This document shows positions 1-8,155 of a stretch of DNA of 64,000 nt, piece by piece. Source of the DNA: Candidatus Jordarchaeales archaeon (lineage in GTDB: Archaea; Asgardarchaeota; Jordiarchaeia; Jordiarchaeales; Freyrarchaeaceae); NCBI GenBank assembly GCA_038889235.1, contig JAWAHN010000001.1, forward strand, positions 280,403 to 344,402, read 5' to 3'. Positions within the stretch are counted from its first letter, which is position 1, and each line of letters opens with the position of its first letter. The position numbers and the translations under genes are program-made. A model generated the notes under the pieces. It made no database searches and was not told the DNA's origin. It saw only the letters and a program-made list of their open reading frames with translations.

Positions 1-501
1 CACGAGAGCCACGGAGCCACGTCTAACTGAGTCGTAGTCGATGAAGTAAGGGTTTGTGACGACGCCGGTCCAAGCGTCCAGGACACCTATAGTGTTGGGG
101 CCGAGAACCCGAATACCCCACTTTCTCGCCGCATCGACCAGTTTCTTTTGTAGTAGCGCCCCCTCAGCTCCTCTCTCGGCGAAGCCGTCAGCCACCACCA
201 CTGCTGCCCTAATTCCTTTTTCCCCGCAGTCTCCTATCACCGCTGGAGCTGCCTCTGCAGACGTTATTACGACTGCCAGGTCGACTTCGCCCGGAACATT
301 TTTGACATTCGGGTATACTTCAAGCCCGTCTATGGTCTTGTACTTTGGGTTGACAAGGTATATCTGTCCTTTGAAGCCGAAGCGTCTCATGTTGAAGGCT
401 ACGATGCGGGCTCCGAAGAAGGGTGAGCCCATGGAGCCTATGATAGCCACGCTGTTGGGGTTAAAGAATGGGTCTAAGGGCAACTTGTTGTTTGAAACCA
501 C
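1..501 (-). CDS. ADP-forming acetyl/acyl-CoA synthetase alpha subunit, CoA-binding domain (partial, runs off the window)
   Basis: The minus strand is open from a GTG at 501 to the window edge. The first 167 residues read as the N-terminal Rossmann CoA-binding domain of ADP-forming acyl-CoA synthetases. SVAIIGSMGSPFFGARI near residue 20 is the nucleotide-binding turn, followed by IYLVNPKYKTIDGLEVYP, DLAVVITSAEAAP and the hallmark IRVLGPNTIGVLDAWTG. In this family the enzyme converts acyl-CoA, ADP and phosphate into acid, CoA and ATP, which is the usual archaeal way to make ATP from acetyl-CoA. GTG 501 is chosen because GGAGGT lies just before it, although the spacing is short; a TTG 21 bases downstream is possible. 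The phosphohistidine loop and the beta part lie outside the window, so subunit organisation is unknown. Confidence 0.85.
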   Translation of the reverse strand, partial: MVSNNKLPLDPFFNPNSVAIIGSMGSPFFGARIVAFNMRRFGFKGQIYLVNPKYKTIDGLEVYPNVKNVPGEVDLAVVITSAEAAPAVIGDCGEKGIRAAVVVADGFAERGAEGALLQKKLVDAARKWGIRVLGPNTIGVLDAWTGVVTNPYFIDYDSVRRGSVALV

Positions 502-653
502 TACACCTCCCACCTTTAAGGGCTGTGAGAGTTCTGGAGAGACACCGTCTTAAGTGTAATGGTAGGTTCCTCGTAAAGGAGAGTCGGGAAGCGTTTCCTA
601 TGGGAGAGTTCAGCACGGTTGCTCGTCTGGGCTAAGGGATTACTGTGTCTGTT

Positions 654-1691
654 TCACTCTTTTCTTGCGACGACTATAGATGAAATGTAGACTTTGCCTT
701 GTTTGAAGCCAGCGTTTTTTAGGAGTGTAAGTATCTCTTTTTTAGAGTACGACTTGTTTGCCCCGAAAAGCCGGGTTGTTATGTCTATGGGGCTCTTTTC
801 CCTCTTCCTTATCGATGTGACAAGTATAAGGGTTCCATTCTTTTTTAGGACTCTCGCAAACTCGTTCATCGTCTCCTGAGGCTTGTGGCTCCACTGAAAC
901 TGGTCGAAGCTTAAGACTACGTCGACGCTCTCGTCAGGGATTGGCCACTTGGAGTTCAGTAAGGGGTCTAGGAGGACGAATTTGACGTTGCTTAGCTCCC
1001 CGAGCCTTTTAACTGCGGAGCCCGGGGGCTTAACCGTCATGTGAGCGCACTCGTCCAGGGTGTTAGGGTAGAAGTCTGCGCATATCACTTGGCAGTCGAA
1101 GTTCAGGTAGTCGAGTAATGTAGCTGTCCCTGTCCCGAAACCGCAGCCAACATCAAGTATCACTTTCCCCTTAAGTTTCTTTCCGCCCCCAAACTCTAGG
1201 GCAAGGCGGCGCGCGAAGTCGAAGAGAAAGTGTTGTCTCTGAAAGTATAATACCATTGCGACTTCCGGTGAGACGAACTCAACCCTAGCCCCTTTAAGGG
1301 TGTCGAGCGCGACCCTGTAGAGAAAGTTTTCAATTCCTTTCAGTAGGGTTTCGAAGGAACGTATAGCGGGGTGCTTCTTCCTCGTAGCAAGGAGTTTTTC
1401 AACCTTCCGCCAGTTGACCCTAAACTTGCCGCCTTCTTCTATGAGGACGCCTGCCTTCCTTAGAGCTGAGAAGATGTCTTCTAACAGGTCAGGTCTTTTA
1501 ACTTCACCAAGGAAGCTTGAAACCTCGCCTATGCTGCGTGGTTCACTCATGAATTTCAAGACGCCCAACCTGTCAAAGCAGATCACTAGCTTCAGAACGG
1601 CGAGGGTGTCGAGGGACCAACTCGCGGGCAAAACATGCCGCATGTAACGTATGTTTTTCAGGAATACGTGTAGCAGTTTGAATACGGACAA
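654..1691 (-). CDS. SAM-dependent methyltransferase with N-terminal winged-helix-like domain
   Basis: This is a 345-residue class I methyltransferase. Residues 40-110 resemble the winged-helix dimerisation region of O-methyltransferase-like proteins (RSIGEVSSFLGEVKRPDLLE). The SAM-binding motif I is VILDVGCGFGTGTATLL near residue 178, followed by the acidic end of strand two (VICADFYPN). DVVLSFDQFQWSHKP and FARVLKKNGTLILVTS are later core motifs. The start is a TTG behind GTGAGGGGG. The substrate cannot be inferred. A clear paralogue lies at 34563-35603, with matching segments such as FVSPEVA, LGGGKKLKG and DFDC-ICADF-PN. It stands alone, and its 3' end lies about 150 bases from the neighbouring CoA synthetase gene, which is transcribed in the same direction. 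Confidence 0.85.
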   Translation of the reverse strand: MSVFKLLHVFLKNIRYMRHVLPASWSLDTLAVLKLVICFDRLGVLKFMSEPRSIGEVSSFLGEVKRPDLLEDIFSALRKAGVLIEEGGKFRVNWRKVEKLLATRKKHPAIRSFETLLKGIENFLYRVALDTLKGARVEFVSPEVAMVLYFQRQHFLFDFARRLALEFGGGKKLKGKVILDVGCGFGTGTATLLDYLNFDCQVICADFYPNTLDECAHMTVKPPGSAVKRLGELSNVKFVLLDPLLNSKWPIPDESVDVVLSFDQFQWSHKPQETMNEFARVLKKNGTLILVTSIRKREKSPIDITTRLFGANKSYSKKEILTLLKNAGFKQGKVYISSIVVARKE

Positions 1692-2000
1692 TTATCCCCC
1701 TCACCCAAAAGCTATTTTTAGAAGGCGCTTGCAAGCGTTGCCAAATTTATTTATCAGTTAGCGGTTATTTAACTATTAACTTTTCCGATTGAAAGGCATT
1801 GAATTTCCCGGGAGTTTCACGAGCCAGCGTTGGAAGGCTTGTGGAATTCCAGAGAGAACATAGTTCAGATAAGAGGGGGGATTTAGGAGCCTTGTGTTGC
1901 GAGGTAAGAGGGGTGTGTCTGATGTTGGTGATGCTAGTTTAGTTTGTTGATAAAGCTTATAGAGGTGGCGTCACGTCTCTTTCTGCTGGAGGAGGTAAGA
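1692..2000. other. Intergenic region between divergent genes
   Basis: About 310 bases between the methyltransferase (minus strand) and the acidic protein at 2001 (plus strand). It contains AT-rich stretches near 1745-1785 (ATTTATTTATCAG, TTATTTAACTATTAAC) that could hold TATA elements for either gene. I see no other ORF or RNA gene. Confidence 0.5.
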
Positions 2001-2531
2001 ATGAAGAAATCGGATGAGAACGTGGTTCCCATACACGCTCACACATACTTTAGTGTTTCAGAGTCTGGGGAGTTCTTCCAGTACTTAATTTACGATTACT
2101 ATGACCCGGACTGCTACTACGCCTCTCTGGAAGGTGACCCAGACGAGTATGCCAGGGAAATGGGGAGGTTGTGGGACAACATGCAGAGTTTCTTAGACGA
2201 GGAGAGGAACGAGGTTAACGGAGAGCCCGTTCACCCTGAAGTGGTGTTCATAGACTTGGGTTTTAGGGGGAGGGATGAGCTGCCGTTTATAACGTGGGTC
2301 ATCACTTTCAGGGGGAACCTTATTCCGGGAATTAACACTTACACAGCCTGGAGCGAGGAGGAGGAGCTCGAGTACGACTGCGAAGCTGTATGGGTTTTCC
2401 CAGAGGGAACAGAGATAATTGATGTTCGAACTTTGATGGAGTACGAAATACATGCCAACATACTTTCGTTGTGGGCAAGGGAAAGAGATATAATAGGAGG
2501 GTACGAGGAGATAGTTTTCAGAATCCCGTGA
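2001..2531 (+). CDS. Acidic protein of unknown function
   Basis: A 176-residue soluble protein that I do not recognise. It is strongly acidic, with runs such as YDYYDPDCYY, DEYAREM and WSEEEELEYDCEAVWVF, and has no signal peptide or membrane segment. The start at ATG 2001 is chosen because a strong GGAGGT (1991-1996) sits four bases upstream; an in-frame TTG at 1944 lacks such a site. The hydrophobic core segments EVVFIDLGFRG and FITWVITFRGNLIPG suggest an alpha/beta fold. The neighbouring beta-helix gene begins about 95 bases downstream on the same strand, so co-transcription is possible but not shown. Confidence 0.7.
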   Translation: MKKSDENVVPIHAHTYFSVSESGEFFQYLIYDYYDPDCYYASLEGDPDEYAREMGRLWDNMQSFLDEERNEVNGEPVHPEVVFIDLGFRGRDELPFITWVITFRGNLIPGINTYTAWSEEEELEYDCEAVWVFPEGTEIIDVRTLMEYEIHANILSLWARERDIIGGYEEIVFRIP

Positions 2532-2626
2532 TGTCTATATGGAGGATTGGGGAGAGAAATATACGATTCGAAATATACGATTCATGGTGATTTTTCCTTA
2601 TGGTTTATTGAGAGGAGGGTGGTCTT

Positions 2627-3382
2627 ATGAGTAAGGGTGGGAAAGGACCGAACATCACCGCCCGGATTTACGGTATCCTAGTGGGTTCAGGTTTAATAGC
2701 ATTCCCAATAGTCCTCGCTTTTTGCTACGCTGTTCACACCTTTTTCCCCGGTCTGCCCATTTACGTCTGGGCCGCTCTGACGCCACTGATATATGTGGTT
2801 GCTAAGTGGGTGTTCAACTTCGCTGCTCTAGGTTTAATTAGGGCTTCCCTTAGACCAGTTGAGGAAGGGTACTACGAGATGGACCCGTCGAATCCAAACG
2901 TTGGGAACTGGATGCTCAACGCGTCGCTGACATCGCTGGGACGCTACTTGGTAGGCTTCCTCCCCCTCGGTCAACCCGGGCTCGCAAGCCATGTTCTCAA
3001 GATAATCGGGGCTAAGATGGGGCGTAATGCAATAGCCTCGTCGATCATAGACCCGCCGCTCGTGGAGATGGGTGAGGGGTCTGTTGCAGGCGGCGGCTCA
3101 ATAATTTCGGGGCACGCCCTCGATGGCAAGAAGATCTACGTTGGAAGGGTGAAGATAGGGAAAAATGTGCTAATAGGCGGGAACACCATAGTTCTTCCTG
3201 GCGTTGAGATAGGGGATGGAGCTGTCATTGCAGCAATGTCACTTATTCCGAAAAGAACGAAGATACCGCCGAGGACTGTTTGGATGGGGATACCGGCGAG
3301 GCAGGTGGGTTATGTGGACGACGAAGGAAACATAGTGATAGAACGAAAAGAGGGAGAAGGTAGCGTTAGCGGACACCTCTAG
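2627..3382 (+). CDS. Membrane-associated left-handed beta-helix (hexapeptide-repeat) protein
   Basis: A 251-residue protein with an N-terminal membrane portion (two hydrophobic helices, about residues 17-75: GSGLIAFPIVLAFCYAVHTF and VWAALTPLIYVVAKWVFNFA). A C-terminal left-handed parallel beta-helix follows from about residue 130, seen as hexapeptide repeats (IGAKMG, IGKNVLIGGNTIVLPGVEIG, GAVIAAMSLIPK) and ending in the typical MGIPARQVGYV. Family members are acyl- or acetyltransferases acting on sugars, amino acids or polyketides, some of them fused to adenylating enzymes. GAGGAGGG precedes ATG 2627. The acyl acceptor is unknown, and the catalytic histidine is not obvious. Confidence 0.8.
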   Translation: MSKGGKGPNITARIYGILVGSGLIAFPIVLAFCYAVHTFFPGLPIYVWAALTPLIYVVAKWVFNFAALGLIRASLRPVEEGYYEMDPSNPNVGNWMLNASLTSLGRYLVGFLPLGQPGLASHVLKIIGAKMGRNAIASSIIDPPLVEMGEGSVAGGGSIISGHALDGKKIYVGRVKIGKNVLIGGNTIVLPGVEIGDGAVIAAMSLIPKRTKIPPRTVWMGIPARQVGYVDDEGNIVIERKEGEGSVSGHL

Positions 3383-3493
3383 ATAAGAAATACTTGGTAA
3401 AATAGGGTTCTTTTTATTTAAAACGTTCTCTCGTCCTCAAGTGGTAAGATTGCTTTATATTTTCCGACAACTTATAATTTTCTGGTGGCATAA

Positions 3494-3733
3494 ATGTTAG
3501 AAGAAATGGTGAGAGTTGGGAAGAAGAACGTCATAGTTATACCTTCCAACATTAGGAAGAAAGTTGGGATTCAGGAGGGGGATCTACTTAGGATTCGTGT
3601 TGAAGGCGAAAAGATACTGCTTGAAAAACTCTCAGCGGGGGCTTTCAGTGTCCTCGCCGAGGTTATCGGTGAGCCGTATGAGGAGGAAGTGGATGAAAAG
3701 AGGGCGGAAGAATGGTTGAAAAAGGGGCGATGA
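3494..3733 (+). CDS. AbrB/SpoVT-type antitoxin (VapB-like)
   Basis: A 79-residue swapped-hairpin AbrB DNA-binding protein: MVRVGKKNVIVIPSNIRKKVGIQEGD is the classic core (residues 5-30), and LLRIRVEGEKILLEKL is the second half. The acidic C-terminal tail (EEEVDEKRAEEWLKKGR) would be the toxin-binding segment. It ends two bases before the PIN toxin at 3735, so the pair is translationally coupled. A TATA-like TTTATATT lies about 40 bases upstream (near 3453), and GGTGG precedes the ATG. In such modules the antitoxin, alone or with the toxin, represses its own promoter. Confidence 0.85.
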   Translation: MLEEMVRVGKKNVIVIPSNIRKKVGIQEGDLLRIRVEGEKILLEKLSAGAFSVLAEVIGEPYEEEVDEKRAEEWLKKGR

Positions 3734-3734
3734 A

Positions 3735-4139
3735 ATGCCCGTAGCTGACACCGAGTTTCTTTTCGCCCTAAATCCTAGGGATAAAAAGCATGAGAAAGCT
3801 TTGAAAACACTGTCCATAAAGGATCTAAAGGTTCCAGACACGGCGCTCTTAGAGTTTCAGGCTGTTTTGAGAGCTAGGGGTAGAACAGCTGCAGATGTGG
3901 CGAAGGCTATGGTTGCACTTAAGCAGATATTTGGTAGAAAGATTAAGGAGGCCTCAACGATAAGTACAAGTTTGCTCATTGTGCAAGCCGAGATCGAGGA
4001 GAAATACGGGTTAAGCTACTTTGACAGCTTGATAGCTGCTTCTGCTCTAACTCTCGATGGCGTGATAGTATCAGATGACGAAGCATTTGACAAGGTCGAG
4101 GGGCTAAAAAGGGTGCCACTTGGTGGAGGCGAAATTTAA
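3735..4139 (+). CDS. PIN-domain ribonuclease toxin (VapC family)
   Basis: A 134-residue PIN-domain protein. The acidic metal-binding residues are visible: Asp5 (VADTEF), Glu40 (ALLEFQAVL), Asp97 (SYFDSLIAASAL) and Asp114 (IVSDDEAFD). The family cleaves RNA, often tRNA or rRNA, in a magnesium-dependent way, and is held in check by the upstream AbrB-type antitoxin. The gene follows the antitoxin by one base. It appears intact, with all four acidic positions kept. A second, differently organised pair lies at 25021-25741. Confidence 0.85.
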   Translation: MPVADTEFLFALNPRDKKHEKALKTLSIKDLKVPDTALLEFQAVLRARGRTAADVAKAMVALKQIFGRKIKEASTISTSLLIVQAEIEEKYGLSYFDSLIAASALTLDGVIVSDDEAFDKVEGLKRVPLGGGEI

Positions 4140-4190
4140 AAAGGGATTTAGTTGCCCACCGTAGCCGCGGTCTCTTTGCTACAAGCATCT

Positions 4191-4883
4191 TCACTCTTTT
4201 TCACCTAGTATTTTGAATATCTCTGTTAGCGTTGAAATTTCGTAGTCTGGGATTTCTTCCGACGTTCTTGGGGTCTCCGAACGGTGTACCCCTCTCTTCA
4301 CGCGGACTGTCATCAGTCCGGCAGCTTTCGCTTGCGCTATCTCCTCCGAGAGGGAGCAGCCCACGAACATGGCGTCTTTGGGGGAGACGTTTAGCGTCTT
4401 AAAAGCTTCTTCGAAAACACGTGACTCAAGCTTTTCGCAACCAACTTCCCTAGCTATGACCACTTGGTGGAATATGTGCTGCAGCCCTAGGCGTATGAGC
4501 TTTTCCCACTGCTTGACCGGGTTTCCGGCTGATACGACACCTATTTTATAGCCCCGCTCCCTCAGCTTTATAAGGGTTGGAACCGTCTCCGGGTGAGGTT
4601 TCAGGTAGGCGAACTTAGTGTCATGGTAGGCGGCAACCGCCGCGGCTATGATCCTGGCGTTAACCTTTAATCCGAGACGCTCAAGGGTCCTATCAAAGTG
4701 CCTGTCATAGTCCTCTCCGTACTCAGCTACGACAACCTTTAAAGTGTTAAACGTAGTTTCAGGATCCACGGGAAGTCCCGCCTCTATCATCGCTCTCACA
4801 GCGTTCATCCTTGCAAGGTACTTCTGAAGGGACGCATCGTAAAGCGTGTCATCTATGCCAAACAAAATACATTTAACAATCAT
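4191..4883 (-). CDS. HAD-superfamily protein lacking the catalytic aspartates (possible pseudoenzyme)
   Basis: A 230-residue protein with the full haloacid-dehalogenase fold: motif I at residues 8-13, a helical cap, motif II (VGVVSAGNP), a motif III lysine (CEKLESRVFEEAF) and motif IV (MFVGCSLSEEIAQAKAAG). Two key positions are altered. The nucleophile Asp of DxDxT is Gly9 (FGIDDTLYD), coded by GGC, one change from GAC. Motif IV reads GCSLSEE where GDSxxxD is expected. Overall similarity is to the ordinary TIGR02253-like archaeal HAD hydrolases. Catalytic phosphatase activity is therefore doubtful. It is followed, with a six-base gap, by the SIS protein gene upstream on the same strand, suggesting an operon. 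Confidence 0.8.
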   Translation of the reverse strand: MIVKCILFGIDDTLYDASLQKYLARMNAVRAMIEAGLPVDPETTFNTLKVVVAEYGEDYDRHFDRTLERLGLKVNARIIAAAVAAYHDTKFAYLKPHPETVPTLIKLRERGYKIGVVSAGNPVKQWEKLIRLGLQHIFHQVVIAREVGCEKLESRVFEEAFKTLNVSPKDAMFVGCSLSEEIAQAKAAGLMTVRVKRGVHRSETPRTSEEIPDYEISTLTEIFKILGEKE

Positions 4884-4889
4884 GAATAT

Positions 4890-5909
4890 TCACCCGCCTA
4901 GATCGGCCTTCTTCAATTTTGAAATGTAGCAAGAGAAAAACTGCAAGGGTATGATGAAAAGCACAGGGGAGAGGAGGGGGTCGTTGGCTGGGACGAGTAA
5001 CTGGTTGTCGAAGCCACTTTCCCAATCGGCTACCACGATTACCTTGGAGCCGAGCTTCTCAAAACGGCTGGCTGCCTCTATGTAGACTTCAGCTTGCTTT
5101 CTAGGTGGAAGAAGCATTATCACTGCTGTCTTCTCGTCGACAGGTTGAACTGGCTCGTGTAGAAAGGCGCTTGCGGAGAGGCCCTCAGCCGGCAAATTTG
5201 CAACTTCTTCAAGTTTTAGGGCCGCTTCAAGAGCCGTGGCATAGTTTGCCCCCGACCCCAGGATTAGGAAAAGCTCGGCTTCACGGCACTCCTCAGCAAC
5301 GCTTTTAGCCTGCTCCTGCGAGAGAGCGACAGTTTTTCTCACACTTTCCGGCAGATCATAGAGAAGTGGCTTGAACGCCGCCGCCTCCTTGCACCCTTTA
5401 ACCTCGCCTAGAAACGCTGCAAGTAAGTATAGTGCCGCAAGCTGGGAGACATAGCTTTTCGTCGCCACACCAGACTTCTCGTCCCCAGCCCTAGTGAGTA
5501 TGAAGAAGTGAGATAGACGGGCAAGGCTGCTCTCGCCATTATTCGTGAGAGCCAGCACTGTGGCGCCGCGACTTTTGGCATATTTTGCCGCGTTCAAAGT
5601 GTCCAGTGTTTCCCCCGAGCGGGAAACCGCTACAACCATCGTACCTGCGCCTTTCATGGAAGTCCAGTGAGTGAACTCCGACGCGGGTATTGATGAGGAA
5701 AGAGTGGACGAAAGACGACTTAGAGCGTACTGCCCCACAATAGACGCGTGATAGCTGGTTCCACTCCCGGTAAGGTAGACGAAACCAGGGGGAGCTAAGC
5801 GTGGAGCGATCTCTCCTAAGAAATTGGACACTGCGTCTATGGTCAACTTAACCGCAACATCTTCTTCTAGTATATCTCTTAGAGCCAGAAACGCCCTGCG
5901 GCCTGGCAA
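4890..5909 (-). CDS. SIS-domain protein, GlmS isomerase-domain-like sugar phosphate isomerase/deaminase
   Basis: A 339-residue protein with two SIS domains and no glutaminase domain. The first has FVYLTGSGTSYHASIVGQYAL (about 43-63) and VVAVSRSGETLDTLNAAKYAK, the sugar-phosphate binding signature. The second has LFLILGSGANYATALEAALKLEEVANLPAEGL and the ending SAFLHEPVQPV, very like the isomerase half of glucosamine-6-phosphate synthase. Without the amidotransferase half it more likely acts as a deaminase or isomerase on an amino-sugar phosphate; this is inference. The TTG start lies 16 bases after the stop of the PaaK-like gene, with GGAG in front. Confidence 0.8.
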   Translation of the reverse strand: MPGRRAFLALRDILEEDVAVKLTIDAVSNFLGEIAPRLAPPGFVYLTGSGTSYHASIVGQYALSRLSSTLSSSIPASEFTHWTSMKGAGTMVVAVSRSGETLDTLNAAKYAKSRGATVLALTNNGESSLARLSHFFILTRAGDEKSGVATKSYVSQLAALYLLAAFLGEVKGCKEAAAFKPLLYDLPESVRKTVALSQEQAKSVAEECREAELFLILGSGANYATALEAALKLEEVANLPAEGLSASAFLHEPVQPVDEKTAVIMLLPPRKQAEVYIEAASRFEKLGSKVIVVADWESGFDNQLLVPANDPLLSPVLFIIPLQFFSCYISKLKKADLGG

Positions 5910-5924
5910 GTTAGCAACTCCAAG

Positions 5925-7217
5925 TCATGTAGTGAGTTTTTCGCGGTATTTTTCCAGAAAGGATTTCAAAGCCTCATCGTACTCTGTCTGTCCTCTAAGG
6001 TCTATAACCTTCTTCGCCTTCCTCCCTATCTCTGGTATGCCCCCCTTGTCCACACGGTGTACGAACGTCGGCGTGAAGCACACCACCCCACCCAAGCGCT
6101 CAGCTAGGGACGCTAAAATTTCGGGTTTATCTTCATCAGCGTCTATGAACAGGTCTATTCTGTCCGCTCCATTTTCTTCCCTAATCACGAGAAGGTAGTC
6201 GCGCACTCCCTCATGCCTAAAGACGGCCGCATCTATAGCGAATGGACTTGTAAGGGCGCCCTTGATCTTTATTAAGCCGTCAAGCCTGTACTCTGGGGGA
6301 AGAACTCTGCGGGTCACTCTTCCGCAACTACACTTGTCCTCAATTATACAAGAGTAGTCCCTTGAGCGGTAGCGTAAGGCTAGGGTGCCCGTACGCGTGA
6401 GCGTGGTGAAGACAAGCTCACCCTTCTCCCCTTCACCAAGGCGCTCGCCTGTTTCAGGGTCTACGACTTCGACAAACGTGTGATCCTCCGGCCAGTGAAC
6501 ACCGTAACGCTCTTCGCACTCCCCTCCACTACCCGCCTCGGTCAACCCGTATCCGACTCTGACTTCAGCCCCCCATATATCCTCTATTCTCTTCCTCTTC
6601 TCTTCGGGTAGGGGTTCGCCGAGCGCATACACTTTTTTTAGGCCAACTTCTTTTGGATCTCCGAAAAGCTCCTCGTAAACATAACCCCACTTGAGGATGA
6701 ACTGAGGTATTCCAATCAAGCCAGTCGGCCTAAAGAAGTTTATAATCCAAGCCTGTTGTTTGGCTGTTGGCTGTTTACCGGCGGGGACCACGACAGCACC
6801 TATTCTCCTCGCCGCTTCGTGGATGTCTATTCCGGCGAAGAACATGCCGTAAGGGGTAGTGTTCTGCACAACGTCTCCTTTCCTAAAGCCTGCGGTGAGG
6901 AGGTTCCTTGCCTCGAGGGAGATCTGCACCTCCACGTCGTTGTTCGTAAAGCAGACAACGGTTGGCGTGCCCGATGTCCCAGAAGTTGTGTGGAACACTG
7001 ATATGTCGGATGGGTCTCCAACAGCCCCCATGTAGTCGCTTACCAAGTCGACCTTGCTCGAGAAAGGAAGCTTGACGAGGTCTTCCGTGGTTCTTATGTC
7101 AGACGGCTTAAGCCCAGCCTCGTCAAACTTTCTTCTGTAAACTCTAGTGTTGTATGCCAGCTTCACGACTCTTCTAATAAGCTTGTTCTGGTGCTCCTCG
7201 AGCTCACTCCTCGACAT
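5925..7217 (-). CDS. Phenylacetate-CoA ligase family (PaaK-like) adenylate-forming enzyme
   Basis: A protein of about 430 residues of the PaaK branch of adenylate-forming enzymes. Visible motifs are VFHTTSGTSGTPTVVCFT (P-loop), KKVYALGEPLPEEKR, VRVGYGLTEAGSGGECEE (A5) and LALRYRSRDYSCI (A7/A8). A CSCGRVTRR cysteine pair, frequent in this family, follows. These enzymes activate aryl or other carboxylic acids to CoA thioesters with ATP. ATG 7217 with AAGGAG six bases upstream is preferred; a TTG at 7235 behind GGAGGT is an alternative. Together with the other CoA ligases and the thiolase in the window it suggests organic-acid metabolism, but the substrate is unknown. Confidence 0.85.
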   Translation of the reverse strand: MSRSELEEHQNKLIRRVVKLAYNTRVYRRKFDEAGLKPSDIRTTEDLVKLPFSSKVDLVSDYMGAVGDPSDISVFHTTSGTSGTPTVVCFTNNDVEVQISLEARNLLTAGFRKGDVVQNTTPYGMFFAGIDIHEAARRIGAVVVPAGKQPTAKQQAWIINFFRPTGLIGIPQFILKWGYVYEELFGDPKEVGLKKVYALGEPLPEEKRKRIEDIWGAEVRVGYGLTEAGSGGECEERYGVHWPEDHTFVEVVDPETGERLGEGEKGELVFTTLTRTGTLALRYRSRDYSCIIEDKCSCGRVTRRVLPPEYRLDGLIKIKGALTSPFAIDAAVFRHEGVRDYLLVIREENGADRIDLFIDADEDKPEILASLAERLGGVVCFTPTFVHRVDKGGIPEIGRKAKKVIDLRGQTEYDEALKSFLEKYREKLTT

Positions 7218-7329
7218 TACGGGCTCCTTGACCAAGACAGAACCTCCATTAGAAACGGGGGTGTAAGCAACCTTAAAAATTATTCCAAGAAATTGGAAGG
7301 TAGTGGGTAGTGCGGGAGGCGAAACGCGG

Positions 7330-7707
7330 TTACTTAGTTGCTTTTGCCGCCAATAGTGCTGTGAGGAATGATGCCGCCGTACACACCGAGCCTATCTCCA
7401 GTATCCACGCACGGTGCGACTCAGCGAAACCGTAGTAGAACATGCTAAACAAGCTGGGTTTTAATAGGTCTCTTGGTGAAAAATCTATTCCATGAATATT
7501 TTTGAGAAAGAAACCCCACTCTGAACCGTAAATGTTTGTGAGCTGATAGTCAACATTAACGCATAACAATTGCACTATTCTAGTTTCCAGCGAGAGTATG
7601 GACGTTATATTCCACACGGAGACGGACAAGTATACTGTTACAACGAGTACTATCAGGGAGGCTAGAGCTATGTACGGGTTTCTTGAAGCCGCAGTTGCCA
7701 CTACCAC
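7330..7707 (-). CDS. Membrane protein, C-terminal part (probably frameshifted from the ORF at 7701-8057)
   Basis: A 125-residue reading frame beginning in the middle of a hydrophobic helix. If read upstream without requiring a start codon, the frame continues as KFAACILLLSAAVVVATAA, completing a transmembrane segment. Another helix follows (YIALASLIVLVVTVYLSVSVW), then an outside loop and a last helix (ILEIGSVCTAASFLTALLAA). The frame therefore joins naturally to the preceding ORF if one base is missing around 7736-7749. I do not recognise the family. Confidence 0.5.
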   Translation of the reverse strand: MVVATAASRNPYIALASLIVLVVTVYLSVSVWNITSILSLETRIVQLLCVNVDYQLTNIYGSEWGFFLKNIHGIDFSPRDLLKPSLFSMFYYGFAESHRAWILEIGSVCTAASFLTALLAAKATK

Positions 7708-8057
7708 AGCCGCTGAAAGGAGTAATATACATGCTGCGAACTTAAGAACAAGCTATTCACGACGAAGTCCAGTATCGCGCAGGGAGCACAGAGCTGCACT
7801 CCATTAACGTAGCTCGCCAATGCTCTAACTCCACTGAAAAAAGCTAAGAAATCAGAGTAGCTTTCCATCGGGTCACGCGTCGCATTAGACAAGAAGTAGT
7901 AGACACTGTGAACGCGCTGGTATGCGAGCAACGAGTAGCCGTCGAGACTAACAACCAAAGATTGGAAAACGATAAATGCTAAAACGAAAAGCGCAACGGA
8001 GCCTAAAATAAAAACGCCCAGACCACCCCGACTATAACGACGGTAACGCTTTCCCAT
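7701..8057 (-). CDS. Membrane protein, N-terminal part (probably frameshifted)
   Basis: A 118-residue reading frame starting MGKRYRRYSRGG, with a membrane helix at residues 14-36 (FILGSVALFVLAFIVFQSLVV) and an outside segment with a CAPC pair near residue 90. The last dozen residues (SSQHVYYSFQRLW) look like out-of-frame sequence, while the minus-one frame continues as a good membrane helix into the downstream ORF. A joined protein would have about 240 residues and four membrane helices. The function is unknown. It is divergent from the epimerase at 8156. Confidence 0.5.
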   Translation of the reverse strand: MGKRYRRYSRGGLGVFILGSVALFVLAFIVFQSLVVSLDGYSLLAYQRVHSVYYFLSNATRDPMESYSDFLAFFSGVRALASYVNGVQLCAPCAILDFVVNSLFLSSQHVYYSFQRLW

Positions 8058-8155
8058 TTACACCACCTGAAAACAGTTTACAAATAAAATAAAATTTATT
8101 ATCAACCTTTTTCTTTTTTCTAATTTATTGAGCCCTTTGTTTCGGAGGTGGTTGT

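Noticed and set aside
56-553. Plus-strand open frame of 165 codons at the left edge
   Set aside because: The minus strand of the same stretch encodes a clear CoA-binding domain; the plus frame is its shadow.
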